NCBI RefSeq assembly: GCF_015594605.1
Contig: NZ_JADNQT010000001.1
Span: 186,001 to 250,000 of the forward strand
Reading direction: 5' to 3'
Length of the DNA: 64,000 bases
Source of the DNA: Streptococcus sp. HF-1907
GTDB taxonomy: Bacteria; Bacillota; Bacilli; Lactobacillales; Streptococcaceae
Below are positions 19,482 to 28,968 of this stretch, one piece after another. The translations under genes and the position numbers were made by a program. Position 1 is the stretch's first letter; every line of letters starts with the position of its first letter. The notes below the pieces were generated by a model. The model was not told the DNA's origin, searched no databases, and saw nothing but the letters and a program-made list of their open reading frames with translations.

Positions 19482-22400
19482 CCTGGTCCTCCTCTTCCTG
19501 CATCAAGGTTAAAAAGCCCCGACGCTTCTCTTTTGCTGGCAAACGATAGAGACGCCTTGCCTGCCTCATGTGACGGTCCGCCTCAAAACCAGTGATAGCC
19601 TTGAGTTGGTCACCCGCCACCGTTTTGCCATCCTCAGTATAAGGGTTAATGGCAAAGCTACCAGACTTGATGGTCTCCGCAGCTGATAAATAAAGGTGTT
19701 TATTATGATTTTGCAAAACCGCAAGCTCCGCTTCTGAATACAAGCTGGACTTGATATCATACTTACCGTTAGCCAAAAATACCTTCTCATCCTCTGAGAA
19801 TAAGCCCTGATACCGCAGCGATTGATGGGATTTCTCAACCAACTTGTCTAGCGATTTAACGTCGTTAAGATTTTGTTTGGGCTCCTGCATGTGCAAATAC
19901 ATAGCCCCAAAAATCTTATCCTGCGCAGATAGATTCTTGCTTTCGCGCACAGCAGACATATAGGTTACCAACTGAGGACTAAGTCCATTGTAGAATTTCT
20001 GAATATCAAATTTCTGGTCACTTGATTTATAATCGACGATTCCAAGTGCTCCGTCCGACAGTCGGTCAATTCGGTCCACGATACCGTTGATTTTAACGGC
20101 ATTGTCTAGCATGAGCTCAAAGCGCTCCTCTTCATTTTCAACCGTCAACTGACTGTCTTGTCGCAAGATGGTTGCCGTTGCGCGAGCGATGTCCTCCAAA
20201 ACCTCTAAAGAATACTGACTCTCCGCATCAGCTTCATAAAGAGCTTTGAAGCTTTCTTCTTGATTGGTCTGTGCGATTGCTTCATTTAATCGCTGGTCGA
20301 AATCCTCCGAGCTATCCTCCTGCATGACCAACTCAAAAACGCGGTGAAGGTAAGTTCCGTGATGTCGTGCATCTGGATGGATGGACTCTTGCTCCTGCAA
20401 GCCTAACACATACTGCAAGAAATACTTATACTGATTATTGTAGAAAGTTGTCACAGCAGACGAAGACAGGCTCAAAGGCTGGTCATCCGGGAAACGCGTT
20501 GCCATGACTTCTTGTGCCACGCGCGTGGTGGCTACCGTATCCGTTATCGCTGGTACAGAAATCCCTCCCGCTTCCAACTTATGACGCAAGAAACGCACAG
20601 CCACTGACCAGAACGTTTGCTCCTCCTTCGTCATTTCCAAATTTTGGTAAATAGCAGAGCGATTAATGTCGACAACGCGAGACAAGAGCGCTTTGTAGTT
20701 TCCCACTTGCCCCGCTTCCGCCGCCAGCTGATTGCGTCCTTTAGCCTCAACAGACACACCCATGTGCACCAATTCACTCAAGTAAGATGACATGCTGTCC
20801 TCAGCTTCATTGAGCAACTGAGGCAAACTCAAAACCAATTTTTCCGTAGCAGAATTAAAGAGAGACAAAGCCGCAAAATGATTTTTCTTGAGATTTTCAC
20901 GGGTTATAATATCAAAATGTCCTGCCAAGTCTCCTTGCTCATTGATAAGCTGACGCTCCTCATCAGATACCAGCGATTTATTTTGAGCAATCTTTGGAAA
21001 ATGCGATTGGGTCATGCCGAGCGCATAAACGAATTTATTGGTATGAGGCTCTACCAAGTCATAGGATTTAACCGTCACCACATCCACCGTCGCTGGAACC
21101 ATACGATACTCTGCCTGCATCATGCCTGAACCAATAAGTGATAAAAATTCATCCAAGGTTAATTTTTCAGTGCCAAAAATGGTGTGGAATTGCTCTAAAA
21201 TGCCTGTAAAGGTCTTCCAGACTTCTCCGTGTTTCTCCTGCTCAATCTCAGGCATTTTTGAAACTAGCGCAGCCAAATTTTCCGACAAAGCAATCTCCGT
21301 CAAAAATCCTGACAATTTTTTCAAAAGACCAGAACCTGTCTGCTTCTTAGCCTTTACCAAGGTCTCCAGTGGCCCAAGTAAATCAGCTCGAATGCTATTA
21401 AGCTTAGCCAAATCATACTTACTAGCCCCAACCGTGAAATCATTGAAAAACTTCTTCTGTCCCTTTATGTCCGCATAGGTCACATAGGCCTCAAAGTAAT
21501 CCAAAGCATCCTGACTGTGTCGACCGTAAATTCCTGTCTTAAAGAGATTGACCACATCCTCTGCACGGAAATTATAGCTTTTAACACGCGCCAGCGAATC
21601 CATAAAATGCACTAAGGGATGCGCAGACATTGACTCAGCCTTCCCAAAATAATAAGGAATATCATACTTATCAAAAATCTTGCCGACCTGAAGCTTGTAG
21701 GCATCCACATCCCCCAAGAGAACCAAGATATCCTTGTAACGATGCCCAGCCTGCAGTTTCTTGCGAATCGCACGCGCCACCGCCTCGACCTCCTCCTTCT
21801 GGTTGAGACACTCCCAGATAGTCGTACGTGCCTTAGCATCCGCAGACAAGCCCAAATCATCACCCGTAAAGTCATGATGACGCTCAAACTTTTGGGAAAT
21901 AGAGGCAAAGCCCTCACGACCTGACCAGGTTGATATCACGTATTGCGGTTTAGTCTTGAAAGTCTCTGCCAAGCTGCGCAAAAAATCAACCCCAGCTGCA
22001 TAGACATTACCGTTGGTAAAATTAGCTTGGTAGGCCTTCTGACTAGCGTAGGAACCAATAACAATCTCCGAACACTTGGCATTCAAAAGACCAATCAAGG
22101 CCTCTTCCTCAGCTGAAAAACGAGTAAAACCGTCAACGACTAGAACAACATTTTTCAGTTCAGCATCCATATGCCCTGCCGCAACCTGCTGTGCAAAGAA
22201 AGCAATCTTGGTCTGATTGTCGTAATTCCCCTCACGAAGTAAGTCGGAAACAGCCGTGAAAATCTTGACCAAGTCCTCATACTTTTCAAGTGAATGCAGA
22301 GCTTGCAAATCTAAAACCGTCAAATTGGCAGTTTTTAATTCCTTGTACAAGTCCACCAATTGTTGGATGAATGAGCTGTCCTGTTTAAGACGACCAAAAA

Positions 22401-22710
22401 CACGCAATTCGCCATCGTCAAATTGAGAAAGGGCTCGATAGAAAATCATGGCTAACCCTGTATCATTGAGGCTTTCCTTTTGATTAGGCTCATTAAGCAC
22501 AAAGTAACGCGCCAGTTGAGCAAAACGCGTGATGGTGATGGCAAAAGAAGCCTGCTCTGGTAAAGCTTCAAGAACCGCACGCTCCTTTTCAAAAGATAAG
22601 GAGTTAGGGGCAATGTAAAAAACGCGCCGACCGTCGCTTGCAGCCTGCGCAGCTTCATTGACCAGAACTTCTGTCATATTATGTGAAATATCAGTATAAA
22701 GTAATTTCAT
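19471..22710 (-). CDS. rexB: ATP-dependent nuclease subunit B (RexB/AddB)
   Basis: 1079 residues from the ATG at 22710, chosen because GGAG lies just upstream and because an in-frame extension would run into sufB. RexB partners RexA. The N-terminus (LLYTDISHNMTEVL, FYIAPNSLSFEKERAVLE) has the inactivated UvrD-like fold of the subunit, without a Walker A motif, as in streptococcal relatives. The C-terminal nuclease has GIVDRIDRL...IVDYKSS near residues 875-900. The cysteine cluster that binds an Fe-S centre in Bacillus AddB is not seen at the C-terminus. It heads the rexBA operon with an extended -10 promoter about 31 bases upstream. Confidence 0.95.
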   Translation of the reverse strand: MKLLYTDISHNMTEVLVNEAAQAASDGRRVFYIAPNSLSFEKERAVLEALPEQASFAITITRFAQLARYFVLNEPNQKESLNDTGLAMIFYRALSQFDDGELRVFGRLKQDSSFIQQLVDLYKELKTANLTVLDLQALHSLEKYEDLVKIFTAVSDLLREGNYDNQTKIAFFAQQVAAGHMDAELKNVVLVVDGFTRFSAEEEALIGLLNAKCSEIVIGSYASQKAYQANFTNGNVYAAGVDFLRSLAETFKTKPQYVISTWSGREGFASISQKFERHHDFTGDDLGLSADAKARTTIWECLNQKEEVEAVARAIRKKLQAGHRYKDILVLLGDVDAYKLQVGKIFDKYDIPYYFGKAESMSAHPLVHFMDSLARVKSYNFRAEDVVNLFKTGIYGRHSQDALDYFEAYVTYADIKGQKKFFNDFTVGASKYDLAKLNSIRADLLGPLETLVKAKKQTGSGLLKKLSGFLTEIALSENLAALVSKMPEIEQEKHGEVWKTFTGILEQFHTIFGTEKLTLDEFLSLIGSGMMQAEYRMVPATVDVVTVKSYDLVEPHTNKFVYALGMTQSHFPKIAQNKSLVSDEERQLINEQGDLAGHFDIITRENLKKNHFAALSLFNSATEKLVLSLPQLLNEAEDSMSSYLSELVHMGVSVEAKGRNQLAAEAGQVGNYKALLSRVVDINRSAIYQNLEMTKEEQTFWSVAVRFLRHKLEAGGISVPAITDTVATTRVAQEVMATRFPDDQPLSLSSSAVTTFYNNQYKYFLQYVLGLQEQESIHPDARHHGTYLHRVFELVMQEDSSEDFDQRLNEAIAQTNQEESFKALYEADAESQYSLEVLEDIARATATILRQDSQLTVENEEERFELMLDNAVKINGIVDRIDRLSDGALGIVDYKSSDQKFDIQKFYNGLSPQLVTYMSAVRESKNLSAQDKIFGAMYLHMQEPKQNLNDVKSLDKLVEKSHQSLRYQGLFSEDEKVFLANGKYDIKSSLYSEAELAVLQNHNKHLYLSAAETIKSGSFAINPYTEDGKTVAGDQLKAITGFEADRHMRQARRLYRLPAKEKRRGFLTLMQEEEDQDEL

Positions 22711-22740
22711 AGGTCTCCAATCTTTGAGATGCTTAGGTCT

Positions 22741-22749
22741 ATTATAGCA
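22741..22749 (-). promoter_or_regulatory. rexBA promoter (extended -10)
   Basis: Minus-strand TGCTATAAT between the sufB terminator and the rexB ribosome binding site. Confidence 0.6.
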
Positions 22750-22763
22750 AAAATCAGCAAATA

Positions 22764-22794
22764 AAAATGAGATTGGGCACTTACTCCCAACCTC
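22764..22794 (-). terminator. Terminator of sufB
   Basis: On the minus strand, GAGGTTGGG pairs with CCCAATCTC (one G-T) around AGTAAGTG, followed by ATTTTTATTT. It ends the nrd/sufB direction and isolates rexB. Confidence 0.85.
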
Positions 22795-22801
22795 AAAAAT
22801 C

Positions 22802-24205
22802 TTATCCGATTGACCCTTCCATTTCAAAGCTAATCAAACGATTCAACTCAACAGCGTATTCCATCGGTAATTCTTTGGTAAATGGCTCCACAAAACCCAT
22901 AATGATTTTTTCTGTGGCTTCTTGCTCTGTCAAACCTCGGCTCATCAGATAAAAGAGCTGGTCTTCAGAAATTTTTGAAACTTTTGCTTCATGTTCAAGT
23001 GAAACACTGGCGTTATGGATTTCATTGAAAGGCTTTGTGTCTGATGATGACAAGTCATCCATCAAAATAGTATCACATTCGATATGACTTTTTGATTTTG
23101 CAGAATTTGGTCCAAAGTAAACTTGCCCACGATAATCAACCTTACCACCAGCGCGTGCAAGAGATTTGGAAATAATAGATGATTTGGTATGTGGCGCTTT
23201 GTGGATCATCTTGGCACCTGTATCTTGGTGCTGACCTTCATTTGCCATGGCGATGGTCATCATGGTACCAGTCGCACCTTCCCCTTCCAAATAAACCGCA
23301 GGGTATTTCATGGTCGTGTGTGACCCAAGATTGCCATCAATCCATTCAACCGTCGCATGCTCCTTAGCTACGGCACGTTTGGTAACCAAATTATAGACAT
23401 TATCTGACCAGTTTTGAATGGTCGTATAGCGAAGATGAGAGCCGGCCATTGCATAAACCTCTACCACCGCCGCATGCAAACTATTGGTTGTGTAAGTTGG
23501 AGCTGTACACCCTTCCACATAGTGCATGCTAGCGCCCTCATCAACAACAATCAAGGTTCTTTCAAACTGACCGGTATTTTCATTATTGATACGCAGGTAA
23601 AGTTGTAAAGGAATATCAAGCTCCACCCCTTTAGGAATATAAATGAATGTTCCACCAGACCAAACCGCAGAATTGAGCGCAGCCAATTTATTGTCTGACG
23701 GAGGTACGAGTTTTGCAAAATATTCTTTAAACAAGTCTGGGTATTCTTGCAGAGCACTGTCGATATCCGTGAAAATCACACCTCTGGACTCAAACTCATT
23801 CTTCATATTATGATAAACCACTTCAGACTCATATTGGGCGACTGTACCTGCCAAATAAGAGCGCTCAGCTTCAGGGACGCCTAAGCGTTCAAAGGTCTCT
23901 TTGACCTTATCAGGTACCTCATCCCAATCCCTAGCAGGCTTATCCGTAACCTTTTGATAATAAATAATATCGTCAAAATCAATCTCTGACAAATCTGGTC
24001 CCCAATCAGGCATGGGCATACTGTTAAAAATCTCCAGTGATTTCAAGCGAAAGTCCAACATCCATTCCGGTTCATTCTTGGCAGCAGACAATTGTCTAAC
24101 GACCGACTCATTCAGCCCCTTGCCTGTGCTATATACAGGGTCCACATCAACATGGAAACCCACTTCATATGATTTATGTTCAATGATTGTATTGTCATTT
24201 GTCAC
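22802..24205 (-). CDS. sufB: Fe-S cluster assembly scaffold SufB, orphan copy
   Basis: 467 residues, full SufB length, with the right-handed beta-helix core. Conserved stretches include [49 protein letters not shown] and [10 protein letters not shown], the last with the Glu/His residues needed for cluster building. In streptococci sufB is normally the last gene of sufCDSUB. Here no other suf gene is adjacent; the upstream neighbour is nrdF (106-base gap, no clear terminator), so read-through from the nrd operon is possible. The Shine-Dalgarno is weak (GGTGA about 12 bases away) and an in-frame TGA six bases upstream rules out an earlier start. From memory the sequence differs clearly from housekeeping streptococcal SufB, suggesting a paralogue, but this needs a search. 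Confidence 0.9.
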   Translation of the reverse strand: MTNDNTIIEHKSYEVGFHVDVDPVYSTGKGLNESVVRQLSAAKNEPEWMLDFRLKSLEIFNSMPMPDWGPDLSEIDFDDIIYYQKVTDKPARDWDEVPDKVKETFERLGVPEAERSYLAGTVAQYESEVVYHNMKNEFESRGVIFTDIDSALQEYPDLFKEYFAKLVPPSDNKLAALNSAVWSGGTFIYIPKGVELDIPLQLYLRINNENTGQFERTLIVVDEGASMHYVEGCTAPTYTTNSLHAAVVEVYAMAGSHLRYTTIQNWSDNVYNLVTKRAVAKEHATVEWIDGNLGSHTTMKYPAVYLEGEGATGTMMTIAMANEGQHQDTGAKMIHKAPHTKSSIISKSLARAGGKVDYRGQVYFGPNSAKSKSHIECDTILMDDLSSSDTKPFNEIHNASVSLEHEAKVSKISEDQLFYLMSRGLTEQEATEKIIMGFVEPFTKELPMEYAVELNRLISFEMEGSIG

Positions 24206-24311
24206 AATGTTATCACCAATCCCTTCTAAAAAATACTATTACTAGCCTACCATACTTTTTAATATAAATTAAGCATTTTTCACTGAAAAGATTGATAACA
24301 TCATCACAACC

Positions 24312-25262
24312 CTAAAAATCATAATCCTCATCAGCCATAGCTTCCGCTTCTCCCATCAAATAACCAGCACCGACCTGTGAAAAGAAATCGTGGTTGGCGG
24401 TCTCGATTGAGATACCATTCATAACGATAGGATTGACGTCACTAGCTGTGGCATGGTCAAAATAGGCTTCAAATCCCATATTTTGAAGAGCCTTATTGGC
24501 ATTGTATTTAACGAAGGTTTTAATATCTTCGGTCAAGCCAATTTCTGCATAGACTTCGTCTGTATAGGCAAATTCATTGTCAAGCAATTCGTCTAAAAAG
24601 GCATACATCCAGGCTTTGAAATCCGCCTGTTCGCTGTCACTTAATTCATCAAAACCGAGTCTGAATTTATAGCCTAGATAGGTACCATGTACAGATTCAT
24701 CGCGGATAACCAATTTAATCAGCTCTGCCAGATTGGCTAATTTATTTTGTCCTCGGTACCAAAGAGGAATGAAAAAGTTGCTGTAATAGAGGATTCCTTC
24801 TAAGAAAACACTGGCAACCATAACCTGCAGGGCAGTCCCATTTTGGTAATACTCATTAATTTTACGAGCCTTAAATTGCATACGAGGGTCATTATTCATC
24901 CAGTCATAGATAGCCTCAATATCTTTGAAAGTATTGAGAGAAATCAAAATTGTCCCATAAGTTTTGGCGTGAATAGATTCCATGAAATTAAAGTCAGTCA
25001 GAACTGCCAATTCTTTTTGTGTCCGGTGATTTTTCTTAATAGCATAGAGGCCCTCCTCAGACTGCAAGGTATCAAGAAGTGCTAAACCACCAACAGCCTT
25101 CTTAACCACGGTCTTTTCAACCTCTGATAATTGTTGCCAATCCAAGAGGTCGTTGGAAACAGGCACGCGCGTGTCCAGCCAAAATTGAGCTGTCGCCTTA
25201 TCCCAGACATACTCGTCAAACTCATCCTCTACCAACTGCCAGTTCATTGATTTATGTAGCAT
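24312..25262 (-). CDS. nrdF: Class Ib ribonucleotide reductase beta subunit NrdF
   Basis: 316 residues, normal NrdF length. It holds the dimetal-tyrosyl radical that starts reduction in NrdE. All six metal ligands and the radical tyrosine can be read: Asp64 (LLDTLQ), Glu95 and His98 (FMESIHAKTY), Tyr102, Glu155 (VFLEGIL), Glu189 and His192 (IRDESVHG). The C-terminal tail DEDYDF is the NrdE-docking peptide. It is the last gene of nrdI-nrdE-nrdF'-nrdF, nine bases after nrdF'. A G-rich site (AGGGGGTTAGG) directly precedes the ATG. Confidence 0.95.
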   Translation of the reverse strand: MLHKSMNWQLVEDEFDEYVWDKATAQFWLDTRVPVSNDLLDWQQLSEVEKTVVKKAVGGLALLDTLQSEEGLYAIKKNHRTQKELAVLTDFNFMESIHAKTYGTILISLNTFKDIEAIYDWMNNDPRMQFKARKINEYYQNGTALQVMVASVFLEGILYYSNFFIPLWYRGQNKLANLAELIKLVIRDESVHGTYLGYKFRLGFDELSDSEQADFKAWMYAFLDELLDNEFAYTDEVYAEIGLTEDIKTFVKYNANKALQNMGFEAYFDHATASDVNPIVMNGISIETANHDFFSQVGAGYLMGEAEAMADEDYDF

Positions 25263-25271
25263 CCTAACCCC

Positions 25272-26219
25272 CTAAAAATCATAGTCATCATCTGTCATCG
25301 CATCATTTTGAACCATGTTTCGACCATGCTTAGTCAAATCATGCCTGCGAAGCGGAGCAAGCGCGTGTTCATAAGGTGCCAAGAGCTCTTTTCTTGAGCT
25401 GTACTGGGCTGATAAATTGAGACTAGTAAGAATCTCATTCGCAGATTCTCTAACAAAATCAATCCCTAGATTAACACTACCCGGCACCTGATAATAGGTC
25501 ACAACAAGAGTCGTCAAACGATTGACCAAATCTACTACCGTCTCCTGAGCCCAGGCTAAGAAACTGTTAACCTGATTTATTTCCTGCTGTGCCATCATCA
25601 GACCTAGCTTATGACTGAGATAGATAGCATGAAGAGATTCGTTGCGAAGAACCATCTTTATCGTCTCTCCCAACTGCTTGAAGCCTTTATCAACCCAGAG
25701 GTGAATAGGATAAGCTAAAAAGGCGCTATTTATCAAACCTTCCAAGCAGAGTGCCATGAATCGTTTTCTCAAAGGATCACTCCCCGCATAGATAGCATCC
25801 ACTTCTTGGAGTAGATCTTGAAGTGCAGGGTCACTATCAGCACTGTCAAACCATTGAGACACGTCTTGATTGTCGTTGAAAATACGTAAAATCCGATTGT
25901 AGGCCTTGGTATTGACCATCTCTGTAAACTGGAGATTATTGATAATAGCAATTTCTTGTTGGGAACGTTCGCTGTGGCGAATAATCTCTCCTGCTTCGAT
26001 AGATTGATAGGTGGCAAGAAGATTTAAGACAGCCAGTAGGCGATTAAGCTGGTCTTTCTCATCATCACTTAGCGCCAGCCATTTTCCCAAATCCTCCTCA
26101 ATCGGAATACGAGTGTCCAACCAAAAGAGCGAGGTCGCCCGCTCCCAAGTCGCATTGTCCAGCTCGTCTTCAACCACATTCCAGTTAATAGCTTTATAAT
26201 ACAAATACTGTTGATACAT
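25272..26219 (-). CDS. Divergent NrdF paralogue lacking two metal ligands (NrdF')
   Basis: 315 residues, collinear with the neighbouring NrdF at a constant offset of +5 through the ligand region and sharing its start (INWNVVEDELD, FWLDTRIP). The ligand positions read Ala69 in place of Asp64 (LLATYQ), Glu100 kept, Asn103 in place of His98 (TEMVNTKAY), Tyr107 kept, Glu160, Glu194 and His197 kept. The site-1 metal has thus lost two of its ligands while site 2 is intact. The NrdE-docking tail DDDYDF is preserved, and the ORF is intact with AAGGAG five bases before the ATG. This is not the class Ie pattern, in which glutamates are replaced. It may form a heterodimer with NrdF, bind a single metal, or regulate; function unknown. 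Confidence 0.85.
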   Translation of the reverse strand: MYQQYLYYKAINWNVVEDELDNATWERATSLFWLDTRIPIEEDLGKWLALSDDEKDQLNRLLAVLNLLATYQSIEAGEIIRHSERSQQEIAIINNLQFTEMVNTKAYNRILRIFNDNQDVSQWFDSADSDPALQDLLQEVDAIYAGSDPLRKRFMALCLEGLINSAFLAYPIHLWVDKGFKQLGETIKMVLRNESLHAIYLSHKLGLMMAQQEINQVNSFLAWAQETVVDLVNRLTTLVVTYYQVPGSVNLGIDFVRESANEILTSLNLSAQYSSRKELLAPYEHALAPLRRHDLTKHGRNMVQNDAMTDDDYDF

Positions 26220-26228
26220 CTTTTCTCC

Positions 26229-28397
26229 TTAAATCATACATGATTCGCAATTGTTGACACTAGCAAACTCATCATCCTCAGTGTAAGTTCGAACATAGTA
26301 GAGCGACTTGATACCCTTAGTCCAAGCGTAATTGCGCAGACGGTTCAGGTCCCGCGTCGTCAAATTTGGATTTCCAGCAGCCTTCCATTCGTACAAGCCC
26401 TCTGGCAATTTTGAGCGCATAAAGAGTGTCAAACTCATCCCTTGGTCAATATGCTTTTGTGCTGTCGCATAGACATCAATGATACGGCGTTGGTCCATGT
26501 CGTAGGCGGTTTTATAGTAAGGCAAGGTCTCATTTGACAAGTGAGGTGCTGGGTAAAAGATTGAGCCAACCTTCTTCTCCTGACGATTTTCCACCAACTG
26601 CGTTATAGGATGAAGCGAGGCGCTAGTCTCATTGATATATGAAATAGACCCATTTGGAGCGATAGCCAAACGGTTACGGTGATAGAGTCCGTCCTTCATG
26701 ACTGCTTCTTTCAACACCTTCCAGTCCTCGACACTTGGTAGTTTGATATTGGAAAATAGCTGAGCTGCTTTGCTTGATGAAAACTGAAAATCAGACGTCA
26801 AATATTGGTCAAAATAAGCCCCATCTGCATAAGTCGATGCTACAAAGTCATGAAAGACCTGACCTTTTTCAACCGCAATAGCATGACTGGTTTTTAGAGA
26901 ATAGTAGTTCATGGCTAAAAAGAAGGCATCCACAATCTCCAAGGCTTCAGGTGAATCGTAGGCAATCTGATGAGTCGCAAGCAAGGTATGAAGTCCCATA
27001 GCACCAAGACCAATCGTATGATAGAGTTGATTTCCCTTAGCCACTGTCGGCACTTCTTCAATAGACTCGCTATCCGTCACTGTTGTCAAAGCACGAACTG
27101 CCAGGTCAATAGATTTTTCAAAATCAGGCGAAGCCATAAGATTAACCATGTTCATTGACCCAAGATTACATGAAATATCTGTGCCGACTTGTTTATAACT
27201 CAAATCATCATTCAAAACAGATGGGTCTTGAGGCTGCAAGATTTCTGAGCAAAGATTACTCATGATGATTTTTCCTTTGACAGGATTGGTATTATTGGCG
27301 GTATCAATATTTAGAATGTAAGGATAACCAGATTCTTGTTGGAGGCGTGAGATTTCCTGTTCTAATTCACGCGCATTGATTTGGACTGTCTCAATCTCTG
27401 GATTGGCTACCATATCATCGTACTCTTTCGTTAAATCAACATAGGAAAACGGCTTGCCATAGACGCGTTCGACATGATAGGGATTGAAGAGGTGCATGGG
27501 TTGATTGGTTTTCAATAGTTCATAATACTTGTCTGGCACAACTAGACCTAGTGACAGAGTTTTAACCCTAATCTTTTCATCCGAATTTTCCTTTTTGGTG
27601 GATAAAAAGCCTAAAATATCCTGATGAAAGACATTGAGATAGACAACACCAGCCCCATTACGTTGACCAAGTTGATTACTATAAGAAAAGGAATCCTCTA
27701 GTAGTTTCATAACAGGTAGAACACCTGACGAAGCGTTGGCAATCTCCTTAATCGGAGACCCAGCAGCTCGTAGATTTGACAGATTGACACCAACACCACC
27801 ACCGATACGGGACAATTGCAGCGCTGAATTGACAGCACGACCGATAGAAAGCATGGAATCCTCAATATCAATCAAGAAACAGGACACCATTTCCCCACGG
27901 CGCTTCTTACCCGCATTTAAAAAAGTTGGCGTTGCTGGTTGATAGCGTTGGGTCAACAACTCCTCTAACAAGTTTTGTGCTAAGGTCTTATCCCCCTTAC
28001 CCAAATACAAGGCGTTCATCACCGCACGTTCCTCAAATGATTCAAGATAATGCTTCAAATCATTGGTTCTGAGGGCATATTGGTTATAAAATTTGTAGGC
28101 AGCCATGAAACTTTTGAAGGTGAAGTTAAAATCCGCTGCGCGTGCATATAAAGACAAAACAAACTCATTTTTGTAATCCTGACCATCATCTGAATAAACA
28201 TCCAAAATCTTGTCATCAAGGTAGTGATTAGCTACCAAGTAATCCAATTTAGCTTCCACACTATCGAAAGTCATAGTTTTAGCCTTAATTTCTGACTTCA
28301 AGTAGTCATCCAGTGCTTCTTGGTCATAGTGAAGCGGAATCTGCCCATCAACTGGGATATTTAACATATTATTCAGAACAAAATAATCTTGACTCAT
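26229..28397 (-). CDS. nrdE: Class Ib ribonucleotide reductase alpha subunit NrdE
   Basis: 722 residues. It reduces ribonucleoside diphosphates to deoxy forms. Visible are the active-site region with CFLIDIEDSM, NLCSEI, the GTDISCNLGSMNM stretch, APNGSISYINETSAS with the phosphate-binding loop, and the C-terminal redox pair Cys717/Cys720 (NCESCMI), which takes electrons from a glutaredoxin or thioredoxin. No ATP-cone is seen at the N-terminus, as expected for class Ib. The ATG overlaps the nrdI stop by four bases; nrdF' follows after nine bases. There is no nrdH in the cluster. Confidence 0.95.
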   Translation of the reverse strand: MSQDYFVLNNMLNIPVDGQIPLHYDQEALDDYLKSEIKAKTMTFDSVEAKLDYLVANHYLDDKILDVYSDDGQDYKNEFVLSLYARAADFNFTFKSFMAAYKFYNQYALRTNDLKHYLESFEERAVMNALYLGKGDKTLAQNLLEELLTQRYQPATPTFLNAGKKRRGEMVSCFLIDIEDSMLSIGRAVNSALQLSRIGGGVGVNLSNLRAAGSPIKEIANASSGVLPVMKLLEDSFSYSNQLGQRNGAGVVYLNVFHQDILGFLSTKKENSDEKIRVKTLSLGLVVPDKYYELLKTNQPMHLFNPYHVERVYGKPFSYVDLTKEYDDMVANPEIETVQINARELEQEISRLQQESGYPYILNIDTANNTNPVKGKIIMSNLCSEILQPQDPSVLNDDLSYKQVGTDISCNLGSMNMVNLMASPDFEKSIDLAVRALTTVTDSESIEEVPTVAKGNQLYHTIGLGAMGLHTLLATHQIAYDSPEALEIVDAFFLAMNYYSLKTSHAIAVEKGQVFHDFVASTYADGAYFDQYLTSDFQFSSSKAAQLFSNIKLPSVEDWKVLKEAVMKDGLYHRNRLAIAPNGSISYINETSASLHPITQLVENRQEKKVGSIFYPAPHLSNETLPYYKTAYDMDQRRIIDVYATAQKHIDQGMSLTLFMRSKLPEGLYEWKAAGNPNLTTRDLNRLRNYAWTKGIKSLYYVRTYTEDDEFASVNNCESCMI

Positions 28398-28867
28398 TTG
28401 ATAAGTCCTCCTTCTCTCGCTAGGCTCACTAATTTATCTCCAATTCGATGAACATCAGCTTCGGTTCCTCGGAGTTCAAATTCATCAATGACTGGAAAGC
28501 CAAAACTTTCCGCATACTGATGCGCAGTTAAGCAGTACTGCTTATTAAAATTACGATTGCCACTGCCAACGATTCCCAAACATTTGTCACGATTTGAACC
28601 ATAGGCAATCAATTCTTTCAAAGGTGTCGTTAAAATTTCTTGAAAACCCGTATCAAGACCATTTCCCCCTTCAAGATATGAGGGGAGAAAACTAAAATAA
28701 GGCTCGTCAATGATACGCTCAACAGTTTCACCGTCGCGAACCCAATCTTTAACATTTGATAGGGATAAATGAATGGCATAATCCTCTCTGAGATAATTTT
28801 TTAAACGCTTAAGAAAGCTTGTCGTGTTGCCACTGAGACTAATATAATAGATTTTGACCGTTTGCAT
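28394..28867 (-). CDS. nrdI: NrdI flavodoxin
   Basis: 157 residues. NrdI supplies the oxidant used to assemble the manganese-tyrosyl radical in NrdF. The flavin phosphate loop is at the N-terminus (YYISLSGNTTSFLKRL) and flavin-contact loops follow (PSYLEGGNGLDTGF, GIVGSGNRNFNKQYC). It is longer than minimal NrdI, as in other streptococci. First gene of the nrd operon with AGGAG five bases upstream; two NrdR boxes lie 23 to 70 bases ahead of the start. Confidence 0.93.
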   Translation of the reverse strand: MQTVKIYYISLSGNTTSFLKRLKNYLREDYAIHLSLSNVKDWVRDGETVERIIDEPYFSFLPSYLEGGNGLDTGFQEILTTPLKELIAYGSNRDKCLGIVGSGNRNFNKQYCLTAHQYAESFGFPVIDEFELRGTEADVHRIGDKLVSLAREGGLIK

Positions 28868-28889
28868 TTTGTCTCCTATTCGACTATAA

Positions 28890-28905
28890 TATCAAGATAT
28901 AGTGT
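28890..28905. promoter_or_regulatory. NrdR box 1 (proximal to nrdI)
   Basis: TATCAAGATATAGTGT matches 13 of 16 positions of the NrdR palindrome ACACAAGATATAGTGT. Its centre is 32 bp (three helical turns) from the next box, the spacing known for NrdR, the ATP/dATP-sensing repressor of RNR genes. Confidence 0.8.
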
Positions 28906-28921
28906 AATTTATTGATAAGAT

Positions 28922-28937
28922 ATACTATATCTTGTGC
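28922..28937. promoter_or_regulatory. NrdR box 2 (distal)
   Basis: ATACTATATCTTGTGC is the second NrdR-type palindrome, in the space between nrdI and the divergent Crp/Fnr gene, so it could influence both. Confidence 0.78.
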
Positions 28938-28968
28938 TTATTATTCTATATGAACTATTTCAAAAAAT

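Noticed and set aside
25272..26219. Metal-free class Ie beta subunit
   Set aside because: Class Ie replaces three glutamate ligands (VPK or QSK patterns). Here all the Glu ligands are kept, and the changes are Asp to Ala and His to Asn.
25272..26219. nrdF pseudogene
   Set aside because: Frame, ribosome site, operon spacing, tyrosine, four ligands and docking tail are all preserved, which is unlike decay.
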